Shown piece after piece: positions 1-8,942 of a stretch of 64,000 nucleotides of DNA. Source of the stretch: Eremomyces bilateralis CBS 781.70 (Eukaryota; Ascomycota; Dothideomycetes; Eremomycetales; Eremomycetaceae); NCBI RefSeq assembly GCF_010015585.1, contig NW_022985089.1, positions 261,710 through 325,709 on the forward strand, given 5' to 3'. The notes beneath the pieces were generated by a model. It saw only the letters and a list, made by a program, of their open reading frames with translations. It was not told the DNA's origin and did not search any database. Both the position numbers and the translations under genes were made by a program. How positions within the stretch are numbered: position 1 is the first letter of the stretch; each line of letters opens with the position of its first letter.

Positions 1-1
1 C

Positions 2-313
2 ACGCTGACCAGCATGGCCAACCTGGCGTCGACGTTTTCGAATCAAGGCCGATGGAATGAGGCCGAAGAGTTAGAGGTGCAAGTGATGGAGACGAGAAAG
101 AAGGTGCTTGGCGCAAAGCATCCAGACACGCTGACCAGCATGAACAATCTTGCCTTCACGTGGAAAGCGCAGGGTCGAGATCCAGAGGCTATCGGTCTAA
201 TGACGGAGTGTACACGGTTTCGAGAACGGGTTATAGGGGCTACCCATCCGCATTTCATTTCTTCCTCGAAAATCTTAGCGGATTGGGGCTTGAATGAGGC
301 GCTCGTAAAATAG
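2..313 (+). CDS. C-terminal end of a TPR-repeat protein (kinesin-light-chain type repeats), 5' truncated by the window edge
   Basis: The reading frame is open from the first bases of the window, so only the last ~103 codons are present. It shows two copies of a roughly 42-residue tetratricopeptide unit with the signature HPDTLTSM.NLA and GRW.EAEELEVQVMETRKKVLG, followed by a degenerate last repeat and the stop at 311-313. Repeats of this exact type form the C-terminal arrays of fungal NB-ARC/TPR and NACHT/TPR (NLR-like) proteins and of kinesin-light-chain-like proteins, where they bind partner proteins or sense ligands. The nucleotide-binding part, if there is one, would lie outside the window, so the NLR assignment is inference. 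Two near-identical units (HPDTLTSM occurs before and after) suggest recent repeat expansion, usual in this family. Confidence 0.75.
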   Translation, partial: TLTSMANLASTFSNQGRWNEAEELEVQVMETRKKVLGAKHPDTLTSMNNLAFTWKAQGRDPEAIGLMTECTRFRERVIGATHPHFISSSKILADWGLNEALVK

Positions 314-571
314 AAGAGAGCAAAGAGCACGAGGAAGATAGCGCTATCGGGTAAAGTACAGTCGCTAAAACCCGAAATATATAGTCAGATGATTACCAGG
401 TCTTCGTGGGGCTTCTAGAACTTCGTAAGTCTTGACCGTATGCTATATGCATCTCAGAAGCTATGGCAGGAAGTTGTGTTATAAGAATTACAATATGCAT
501 GGAGCCTCTGAGCTGTTTGAAGTCAAAGTACCTCGAGTTCGTTCCAGCACGGCGGGTGTTCCATCATGTAG

Positions 572-982
572 GGGTGGAAGGTTACGTGGTTTTCCCGTTC
601 CAATAAAGACTATCTCTTGCTGCGCAGGAAGAGAGTTGACGACTCCTTATTGGCCAAGTTTCACTCAGAGGTGGAAAATGTTACGAAGGCGGCGAACCAC
701 TTCCGAACCGTAGAATTGAAGGTAAGCTGGCCGTCGCTGAACAGCATTATCACAGTAATGGAGATCGGCTCTGATCAATGGGACCAAAGAACGATCAGAC
801 GGCAGCTTCGCTGCATCCGGAACTGTGTTCTAGAAGCCATGAAGGAGTCGGGCCGTATGCGACATGAATTGGCGACACAAAGTAGCCGTAATGGTCCAGA
901 TGAAGAAAAGGACGAAGCGTCGCGGAAAGATCATCCAGACATTCAAGCCGATGTCAAGTCGTTCGATCAACTCTTAAAATAG
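572..982 (+). pseudogene. Possible coding fragment of unknown family
   Basis: An open frame runs from just after a stop at 569-571 to the stop at 980-982. It has no clear ATG at its beginning, and the bases before it end in AG, so it may be an internal or last exon. The translated part is charged and helical in look (LLRRKRVDDSLLAKFHSEVE, then VTKAANHF). At 723 the frame meets a good donor-like GTAAGC, but the nearest acceptor would give an intron of only 34 nt, so read-through is as likely. I do not recognise the family. Lying directly downstream of the TPR gene end, it could be a decayed remnant of a neighbouring gene. Low confidence that it is expressed. Confidence 0.25.
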
Positions 983-1078
983 GGGCAGAGTCCATTTCAT
1001 GAGTACCGCCGACTCCTCGCGCTCGTCGGGCAGGACAGATATGCTGTTGCCTTAAAACAAGGCGTGTCTTGTCTCTGC

Positions 1079-2360
1079 CTAAAACGATGTCTGAACTTCC
1101 AGTAGACACCTTCCGACTCCGCCAGCATCTTGTCCAAGATCAAAGTCGACAATTTCCCAAGCGACTCCACCGCCGTGGCCGATCTCCTGTCGAAACTCCT
1201 GCACTCCGCCTCCGACTCCAAAATAGACCTTCTTTGCAGCAATGATTGCTTTGCCCATTGATACTGGGCGCAGGGTATCCATCAGGACTGCAGAAAAGGT
1301 TTTTAGAGATGGGATGGAGTAGATCGTCTCTGACGCGACTACGAATGTGTTTAACTTGGCGGATGCGCCGTTAGTAGGGAAAAGAGACAGGAAAGGTGAT
1401 GGAGGACACCAAGATCCCGATATAAGTGTCAAGTGAACTCCCGATTCCGATAGGTTCGCTAGGAACATTTCCTTCAGGGCCTCGGTAACGATGAGGTCTT
1501 CCGTCTGCCACTCTTCATCTGGATCTGCATCGTTGAGGTTTGCTAGGGGATTCGGCTCACTCTCCGAGAACGGGTGTTCCGTTGCAGGGAGAGTGGAGCA
1601 GTATGTGAGGAATAGGTTTGGAAAAGAACAGGTGCGGAGGACGGAGGCGTTATAGTCGGTCAGGGTGAAGTACATCTGTAATGAGTTCACAAGAGCGTAC
1701 TGGAACATAAGAAGGGTCGGGAGTGCCGTGCCACAGCCGAACTATCTGCTAGTTAATACTGAACTTTGCTTCTCACCTTCATACACTCATAAGGGCATTA
1801 CCTCAATGATGTGATTCACACGGCATAAATCGTCCAGATCTTTCCTAGGTCCTCGGTCTAGTAAATACTTGACGAGATCTATTGAACATTCCCAGCTCTT
1901 GAAACCGCCTTCGTAGACATTTGTGGTGAGGTCCGAGTTGTCGAGCCCTTCGAGCGGCGCATTGGAGTCTCCCACATCTTCTGCCATCAACTGCATTCGG
2001 ATATCAAACAGTTCTCTCCTAGGCAGCCGGATCCGGTGGCCCTGTGGAGACTCGATAGTGATGACATTATAAGATAACCTGGATGGGAGGCTCTCGACCT
2101 GATGGTGTTTCAGCAAATGATTTTCGCTGGTCCAAAGTGTTTCAAGGCATGTAGTAAAAGCAATTGACTTTGCGGTAGAAAAGGTTGCATAAAAAGTTGG
2201 AAATACCTACAAGCTCCCTGATATCATGAGATTTGGGTGGCACCGACGGCTGGACCTCGCCCTCCGCCGTATCTATACTGCTCCCTTCCCCGGGTGTTTG
2301 AAGGTCATTTTCGTCGGCTTCAATATCATCTCCTCCAAATCCGAAGGCAAAGGACGACAT
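1079..2360 (-). CDS. HPM1: Protein-histidine N-methyltransferase, HPM1/METTL18 family
   Basis: Three exons (2360-2211, 2098-1802, 1741-1079) join to 369 residues, the usual size for the fungal family. The N-terminus MSSFAFGFGGDDIE is typical. Exon 2 carries YNVITI, RRELFDIRMQLMAED and VYEGGFKSWECSIDLVKYL, the family hallmark. The exon 2/3 join restores the SAM-binding motif I (E-FGCGTALP, residues ~149-157), and exon 3 has DYNASVL and PNLFLTY motifs of a Rossmann methyltransferase. In yeast this enzyme methylates a histidine of ribosomal protein Rpl3 and affects large-subunit assembly; the same role is inferred here. Intron 1 uses GTAGGT at 2210 and CAG at 2101-2099, chosen because it gives DIREL-VESLPSRLSYN, in line with homologues. 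Intron 2 is 1742-1801. Confidence 0.88.
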
Positions 2361-3014
2361 AGAGCAGATGTCCGGTATGGACTCCCAGTTCCCACCAAGG
2401 CCTCAACCTCGACGGTCAAATGCCAGGAATGGGGACTTTACACAAAAAGAGAACGAGATGTCAACTCAGAAATGGAAAGAAAGTACCGTAATACCCAGCT
2501 GACTTGCTCAGTTCGTCTACTCATATGAGAATTACAATATTACTTGGAGCCAACGGGATGTAAAACCTGAACATGGGGCAAAGCTGTGGACCATTTTTAG
2601 GTTCCGTTGGTAGGTGTACCTCTAGAGTAATTAGTGCCAAACCCTGGGAACGTCACGAACAATTTTGGTCTACACACATTGGGCATTGTGCAACGAAACT
2701 GAGGATCTAGCCGTCATTTGCTTTTCCCCTAATAGAATACTCAGTAATTATGTGCAATCAGGCTGTTGTGCTGCTGTGGTCCCCGGAGACGACGTCGGAG
2801 CCCCACTTAATCCCGAGAGACAGTCCGTGACAGTGAAGTTGGGGGAAATGGGGATCCGATAATGGGAAAGAAGGAGCTTCGGACAATAAAGATGGAATTA
2901 AACCGTAATATAAAATGATAGATATCATGATGTTGGAATTAAGCATCCTATTTACAAAATTCCATACAACATCGGACATTATTCCTGAACCTCCTTGATT
3001 GCCCTGATATCAAC
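2361..3014. other. Intergenic, divergent promoters
   Basis: About 650 bp between the divergently transcribed methyltransferase and scytalone dehydratase genes. It must hold both promoters. It is moderately AT-rich towards 2870-2960. I see no repeat, RNA gene or convincing small coding frame; the short open frames here lack any family look. Confidence 0.5.
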
Positions 3015-3671
3015 ATGGCTGGAAACATCACCTTCGACGGTATGTACGGCGCCAAGCCCCCAAGAAGCGCATACTCCTAACATTTCTTAGACTACCTCGG
3101 CCTCACCACCGCTCTCTTCGAATGGGCCGATTCCTACGACTCCAAAGACTGGGCCCGCCTCGCCAAATGCATCGCCCCAACCCTCCGGATCGACTACCGC
3201 TCCTTCCTCGACAAGATATGGGATGCGATGCCCGCGGACGAGTTCCTCGCCATGGCATCCGACCCGACCGTCCTCGGCGACCCGACGTTGAAGACCCAGC
3301 ACTTCATCGGCGGCACGCGCTGGGAGAAAGTGTCTGAGGACGAGGTCATCGGCTACCATCAGCTGCGCGTCCCGCATCAGAAGTATACTGACGCGACACT
3401 GAAGGAGGTGGCGGTGAAGGGGCATGCGCATTCGACGAATATTCATTGGTATAAGAAGGTCGATGGCGTGTGGAAGTTCGCGGGCCTGAGTCCGGATATT
3501 CGATGGTTTGAGTATGACTTTGAGAAGGTCTTTGCTGCCGGCCGCGAGGCGCATGGGGAGAAGAAGAATGAGGTCGTGTCGGCTGAGAAGACGGCGGCGG
3601 AGGTCGTGGTGAAGGAGATTGGGGTGCCCGACCTTGCGAAGCAGGCCAGCGGCATTCCCGGGCAGGGATGA
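3015..3671 (+). CDS. SCD1: Scytalone dehydratase (DHN-melanin biosynthesis)
   Basis: Two exons (3015-3039 and 3091-3671, intron 51 nt) give 201 residues. The enzyme dehydrates scytalone to 1,3,8-trihydroxynaphthalene and vermelone to 1,8-dihydroxynaphthalene in the DHN-melanin pathway. The protein is a cone-shaped NTF2-like fold with [11 protein letters not shown] near the N-terminus, [13 protein letters not shown] in the middle and [14 protein letters not shown] following. All active-site residues known from the Magnaporthe enzyme (Tyr30, Asp31, Tyr50, His85, His110, Ser129, Asn131) are present at a constant offset of six (Tyr24, Asp25, Tyr44, His79, His104, Ser123, Asn125). The start is supported by [13 protein letters not shown] across the first intron. 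The C-terminus is about 25 residues longer than in Magnaporthe and is rich in Lys, Glu and Val. No PKS or THN reductase lies in the window, so the gene is not clustered here. Confidence 0.95.
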
Positions 3672-4022
3672 TTTCGTGACACCTTGGTCGGGGTGACTGG
3701 AGACATTCTGGAAGGCCTCATAGAGTGCAAGCATTGAAGCTAATGAGATCAATTGCCGTGGGCGACCAGATCAGCGCTTTCACTTTCAATATCTCTAAGG
3801 AACAGAAGGATATGGTCTCACAATCATCGAGCTCTCCTAGTTGCAGTAGCATAATATACATTTAAAAATTAAGGTCCAAGCATATATACATACGTTTGCT
3901 AAGTAACGCTTCCACCAATGAGGTATTCATCGGCCCCAAGATTACGCCGTCCGCTTCCGCTTAAGAGTACTGAACGCCATCTGCCCGCTTCCAATATGAT
4001 CAAACAAAAACCAAAGCCATCC

Positions 4023-5246
4023 TCAAGATGGCGTTCTCCAATTCTTGTACAGGCAACTACACAGGTTACCTCCATCGCCTGCACCAATCGACTGTGTTGC
4101 ACCGTTCTCAATCCTCTCCCAGTTGTCGTCCCGATAGCAGTTAGGAATGCCCTCGCCTGCAGAAATGACTTCTTCGGCACGAATTGCATAGGGCCACAGA
4201 TCATGCGCCGGATCTCCATTCGTCGCCATCCGGTCATTAGGATAGTCTCTCGCCATCTTCGTGTATAGGAATCCGGTGAACGTAGTTGCGTTAAAGTAGC
4301 ATGTCGCTCCAACGTTGTCGCCGGTCAAAGATGCCGTTGGTTTGACCATCTTGTCCGTGGTTACTTGGAAGCGATATCGCTCGGAGTCCTTGCCTTGGTC
4401 GAGGAGGGCCAAACGCGCATTCTGGAAATTCAAAGCAGCCAAAGAGTTGTCGGCACTAGAAATCACCCAATTTCCAGACGACGGTTCCGAGATCGTCCAG
4501 TTGAAGGTCGCGAGAGATTGTTCGGGTGAAGTGTTGTAGATCGTATATGGGGGGCAGCGCCAGATGTCAGGATTTGAGGTGCAGTTCGTTTGGATCGTGT
4601 CTAGGAAGGTGGTCATGGAATATGTTCCCAGAGGAAAGTCCTTAGGCGGAGGGTTTGCTCCCGAAGTACCGGGTAGAGAAGTAGATGGATTCGAAGTGGA
4701 CTGGTTTGGGTCTGGTACATCTAGGCTGTTGAATGTGAGCGCAGGTTTGCAGTCGGTTGACGGGTAAACGAACCTCGGAGAGCTTCCTCTACTCAGTCCG
4801 ACGCCTAGTCCGACAGCCAGAGCTATGATAATCAAGACGATTACCACTATGATGAGCAGGATGCGCTTCCGCCTCCCTCGATCTGAGAATAATCTTTTCC
4901 CTCTCAAGGTGGCCATGGGCCCTCGCTTCTCCTCCGGGACACTTCCCAGCTCGCTCCAGATACTGGTAGTATATAGACCCCTCAAACCACCACCATTTGA
5001 AAACGCCTTGTTTTCCAGGCTCTCCCTCGGCGGCTCCCCAAAGCCAAACGAGCTCCTCATCGGCGTGAAGATCGAGGTTCGATTCGAAAACCTTCCCGAG
5101 CTTCTTTTTGACGAGGTCTCTCCAGCATTAGAGGCACGATTATCCATGATGACAGAGAGGCGCTCCCCGGCTGGAGTAGATATCCGTTTTGCTGGCGATT
5201 CATCATCGTTGGGCAGCGAGAGTTGGACGCGCCCGTTCTCCGTCAT
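4023..5246 (-). CDS. Type II single-pass membrane protein, fungal, unknown function
   Basis: An uninterrupted 407-residue frame. Residues 1-128 are polar, Ser/Arg-rich and end in the basic run RGRRKR. A strong hydrophobic segment follows (about 129-151, LLIIVVIVLIIIALAVGLGV), then a region rich in Ser, Pro, Asn and Thr and a compact domain of about 200 residues with several cysteines. The basic-then-hydrophobic order suggests a cytosolic N-terminus and a lumenal or outside C-terminal domain. Several N-glycosylation sequons (NQS, NCT, NTS, NWT, NAT) lie only on the C-terminal side, which fits that topology. I cannot name the family; proteins of this plan are common and unassigned in Pezizomycotina. 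No intron is needed, and the frame starts at the first ATG after upstream stops. Confidence 0.7.
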   Translation of the reverse strand: MTENGRVQLSLPNDDESPAKRISTPAGERLSVIMDNRASNAGETSSKRSSGRFSNRTSIFTPMRSSFGFGEPPRESLENKAFSNGGGLRGLYTTSIWSELGSVPEEKRGPMATLRGKRLFSDRGRRKRILLIIVVIVLIIIALAVGLGVGLSRGSSPRFVYPSTDCKPALTFNSLDVPDPNQSTSNPSTSLPGTSGANPPPKDFPLGTYSMTTFLDTIQTNCTSNPDIWRCPPYTIYNTSPEQSLATFNWTISEPSSGNWVISSADNSLAALNFQNARLALLDQGKDSERYRFQVTTDKMVKPTASLTGDNVGATCYFNATTFTGFLYTKMARDYPNDRMATNGDPAHDLWPYAIRAEEVISAGEGIPNCYRDDNWERIENGATQSIGAGDGGNLCSCLYKNWRTPS

Positions 5247-6135
5247 CTTGATCAGACGGCGGCGATCCTACGCCAAATTAACAGTCGCGAGACGTCGCTC
5301 TTGCGAGCATTCGGATTCGAGTCGGCCTGCGAGGGCGTGAAATGGAAGCTTCCCGCTTCTTGTGAGGGACCAGGACAACAGACAGGGTCGCAACTCGTGT
5401 CTTCGTGCCTCGTGGGGATCTACGCAAGGGTTCAGGGATGGAAGCTGGTCGGTTCAAGCTGCAAGGAACCAGGCTCGACTGCGTCGCGTTATTCGGCTCT
5501 GAACATCGCATAAGTATGGAACGAAGATCAATTGACATGCACAATGTAGAGCAAGAGTAGAATAAGGTTGCAAAGACTCAATGTACAACAATGACTCTTC
5601 AAGCACGGTGAAGAATTGAGAAACGGCAGCAATCGGGGCGCGTGCCCTAATGGGACGATGTGAATGAGCACCATTTGTCCGGTGGAGCAAGCAGCCGTCC
5701 TGCCAGGCAGCGCCATGAAAATATTGGACAGGGGCGAGGAGATCTATCCTCTACAAATCACAATTGTCATCAGGGGGTTCCACTTGGGGAGTTGGGGATC
5801 GCCATGGCGATCCAGTCTGAGGCTAGCCAAAGCGCCACGATGTTGTTCTAAGGTGAATCGAGCAATGAAACAAATTAATCATCAAGAATGAAGACAGACC
5901 AGTGATCACGTGTTGCTGCGACTCGTCAACAATTCACGGCCTGGCGCCCTGGCCTAGCAACAAGCTGACATAATGACATGCGATGCTGACCTCCTCGCTG
6001 TATTCCGTACCTTCAAGATACTGGCATATCAAATCTATAAGGCACAATAATTTGACATCCAAGAAAAGAGCTTAGGAATGAGGCCTTCCCATGTGGCCTA
6101 AGTAATAAGACCCAATCAACCCCGAGGTCTGCAAC
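5247..6135. other. Intergenic, divergent promoters
   Basis: About 890 bp between the membrane-protein gene and PPE1, which point away from each other. Several overlapping short frames occur here but none has a domain, a signal peptide or a consistent codon pattern. I see no repeat or RNA gene. Confidence 0.5.
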
Positions 6136-7345
6136 ATGTCCGACCTCGCCCGCTCCTTTGTGGCATCCAAGCTGGCCTCGCTCCCTCCCGAACCACCATT
6201 ACCAGAAGACAAGGAGGAACGCGAAGATGACTCGTCGTCCGCCTCCTCGATGTCCTCAACCGGCACCGTGATCCCCTCCGGATCTCTGAAACCCGCCGCC
6301 CCGATCCAATGGTCCGACTTCTTCGCCCAGGAGCTCTACCTCGAGCTTGAGAAGGACGGCGAGGTCGCCAAGTTCCACGTCTATCATACGCCGTCCACCG
6401 ACCCCAGAGCGCCGCTTGTGGTGCTGCATCACGGCGCCGGGTCGTCAGCCTTGTCGTTCGCGCTGTTCACGCTCGAGCTCCAGAGGCTGCTCCCGAAAGC
6501 CGGGATTCTTGCGGTCGAGGCAAGGGAGCATGGCTCGGTGGTGCACGATGCGAGCGGAGCCGTGCAGAAAGACCTGTCGATTCAGACGTTGAGCGATGAT
6601 CTGGTCGAGATGATTCAGTTGACCCAAGCGCGACTCAATTGGCCCACGTTGCCGGAGATATGGCTGGTCGGGCATAGTCTGGGAGGGGCGGTGGTCACGC
6701 ATACGGCCAAGACCGGGCAGCTGGGCAACAAGCTCATGGGCTACGCGGTGCTGGATGTGGTCGAGGGGTCGGCGATGGAGACGATCAAGCATATGCAATC
6801 CTATCTCTCCTCCCGGCCGTCGATCTTCCCGACTATTTCGAGTGCGGTGGACTGGCATATCCGGTCGCGAACCCTGCGGAATCCGGAATCGGCACGGGTG
6901 TCGGTGCCATCGCTACTTATGCAAACATCCACGGGGAGGTGGACATGGCGGACGGACCTGACGGGCACGCAGACCTACTGGGAGAACTGGTTTGTCGGGA
7001 TGAGCAGAAAGTTCTTGAGCGCTCGAGGGGCGAAATTACTACTGCTTGCCGGAACCGATCGGTTGGATAAGGAGTTGATGATTGGGCAGATGCAAGGTAC
7101 GTGGATAGCGGTTGTCTCATTCAGCGTGTCATTGTTCTGGATACTGTATCCTCTGATACGTCAACTGAACCTTCGCAGGCAAATTCCAACTGCAAGTATT
7201 CCCCGCTGCCGGTCACTTCATTCAAGAAGATCTGCCCGAAAAGACCGCAGAGGTCATCGTCGAATTCATCAAACGGAACGACAGGAGTACTCTAGTTTTG
7301 CCCCCCAAGGTATCAGACCTCCTCGCCCAAGGCAAGAAAGTCTGA
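6136..7345 (+). CDS. PPE1: Protein phosphatase methylesterase 1 (PP2A demethylase)
   Basis: Two exons (6136-7096, 7179-7345; intron 82 nt) give 375 residues. The enzyme removes the methyl ester from the C-terminal leucine of the PP2A catalytic subunit and so controls holoenzyme assembly. It is an alpha/beta hydrolase: VVLHHGAGSSALSF forms the oxyanion region, the nucleophile Ser181 lies in LVGHSLGG, VLDVVEGSA contributes the acidic residue (Asp207), and the catalytic histidine is His333 in FPAAGHFIQED, reached only after splicing. An N-terminal disordered segment rich in Glu and Ser (residues 15-45) is usual for fungal members. The gene is convergent with UTP23; the two stops are only about 150 bp apart. 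Confidence 0.93.
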
Positions 7346-7498
7346 AGGACCCCCTTGTCCTGTTCTTGCTGTCGTATTGGAGCGAGATACCTAGCAGCAA
7401 ATTGCGCCTATGCGCCCCCTTCGCTGAGGGTGCTCCCGAGTTCGTGATTTCCACCGGGATCATGGAGTTGCAAACATGCCAATCTTGCATGTGTATCT

Positions 7499-8465
7499 TC
7501 ATCCCGGAGATCCAACGCTCAACGTCTCTCCATCCGCAGGTCCTGCATCGCCGCCATCAGCAGGACCCTTGTCCACTTTCCGGGTCCGCTTCCGCTTCTT
7601 CTTCTGCCCGGCCTCCTGGCTTTCCGCGTGGTCTGGAGCACCATTCGATTCTTGGCCCTGGGATTTGTTGCCGGACGGCTCACCTTCCGCTTGTCTAGGC
7701 TTGTCTGAGGTATGCGTCGGCTTCGTTCGCTTCTTGACGCTGAGTGGATTCGGTGCCTTCGGGCCCCTGTGCTTCTTCTTTACTGCTTTCACTTCATCGG
7801 GTTGGGAATCGTCCACGTCCTTTTCTGCGGCATTTGCCTCGTCGTCTATGGCCCGCTTCCGCTTCGCTGGGGACCCGAGAGTGCCTCGCGTCTTCAATCC
7901 TTCCAGGAACTTACTCCGCTCTTGGCCATGGCACTCCTTCACTGTAGCGGCCGACATGTCCTCCAGAATGAGCACACTTCGGTCGATAAAAAGTATTGGG
8001 ATACCCGGGATCTGGCGCATCTGTATCCTCACTTCACGCTCCTGGCTGGCAATGATGTACCGGTGTTTGTTCGTCTTGTTATCTTTCGCGTCGACCACGG
8101 AGGATAGACACTCGAGGGTGGAAAGCGGTTCATCCAGCTCATGGTGACCGCAACGTCGTCGCTCGAATGTTTTCGCTTGGTCGATCAACTGGGAGTCCTT
8201 GGTCGCATAGAGGTGTCGCATGGAGCATTGGGTAATCACTAGAATAACGATCAGCATATGACGGTGTGGAGTAACGCATGAACATACTCGGCTTGACTTC
8301 TCCTTGCAATGTCCTCGTGATCGCCGGGAGAATATCCATCTTGCATTTGGCGGCATCTTGCACAAACTCGGCATCGACGATGACCTGGAACGGCTCTCGA
8401 AACCCGAAATGCAGCTTGTAAGAGTGCAATAGCTTGCGGTATGCCTTAGCCCGCTTTAGTCGCAT
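7499..8465 (-). CDS. UTP23: rRNA-processing protein UTP23 (small-subunit processome)
   Basis: Two exons (8465-8288, 8238-7499; intron 49 nt, GTATGT to TAG) give 305 residues. Utp23 is a PIN-domain-like protein of the 90S pre-ribosome, needed for early 18S rRNA maturation and for release of the snR30 snoRNP. The start MRLKRAKAYRKLLHSYKLHF is the conserved family start, so an in-frame ATG six codons upstream was not used. Further hallmarks are FREPFQVIVDAEFV, the join VKP-MITQCSMRHLY, FERRRCGHH with LSTLEC (the Cys/His zinc-binding cluster), KHRYIIASQ, and GPKAPNPLSVKKR followed by a long Lys/Arg-rich tail expected in the nucleolus. Confidence 0.93.
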
Positions 8466-8942
8466 CTTGTTAGATGTAATCAAGGCACCTAAAGCAGCAG
8501 AACACAGCTCCGACTTCCTGTATGAAATTGAAATTCAGCAGTCTGATTATTGATATGTTGCTGGGAAAAGAAAAATGCGGGAACAAGGCTACAAGGCTAC
8601 AAGGCAGGTTTGGCGTGCACGAGCCACCCATATCACTATCCATGATCCACGCTAGGCCCAATATGGAATAATGGATGAGCTCATCCCTCATGGAATTTCT
8701 AGCCAATGACCAATGTAGCCATGTAGTTAGTATGATGGTCACTAAGTTAACTAGGAGTACTACTAGTAATGCAGGGTCTTGTCAAGGACTCAAGGTGTGA
8801 CTTGCGGAGTTGCGGCATTACTGATTCCTCTCCTCATCACTACTCTTCACATTAATATTCCTATTACTGACATTGGTTGCATCTGTTACCCGGCTTTGGC
8901 CGCTCCAAGCCAATCCGTGTAACCAGATCATGAGTTGTACCA
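8466..8942. other. Intergenic, divergent promoters
   Basis: About 480 bp between UTP23 and the DUF726 gene. It contains a short imperfect direct repeat (aaggctac twice, then aaggcagg, near 8586-8608) and an imperfect palindrome around ctaggagtactactag near 8751. Nothing here resembles a gene. Confidence 0.4.

Noticed and set aside
480-2560. Similar words agaattacaatat...ggagcc at about 484 and 2527, possible repeat ends
   Set aside because: Only about 20 bases match and the flanks do not extend the likeness; chance is enough to explain it.
3087-3752. Long minus-strand frame (221 codons) over the scytalone dehydratase gene
   Set aside because: It is antisense to a gene with clear active-site conservation; GC-rich third positions create such shadows.
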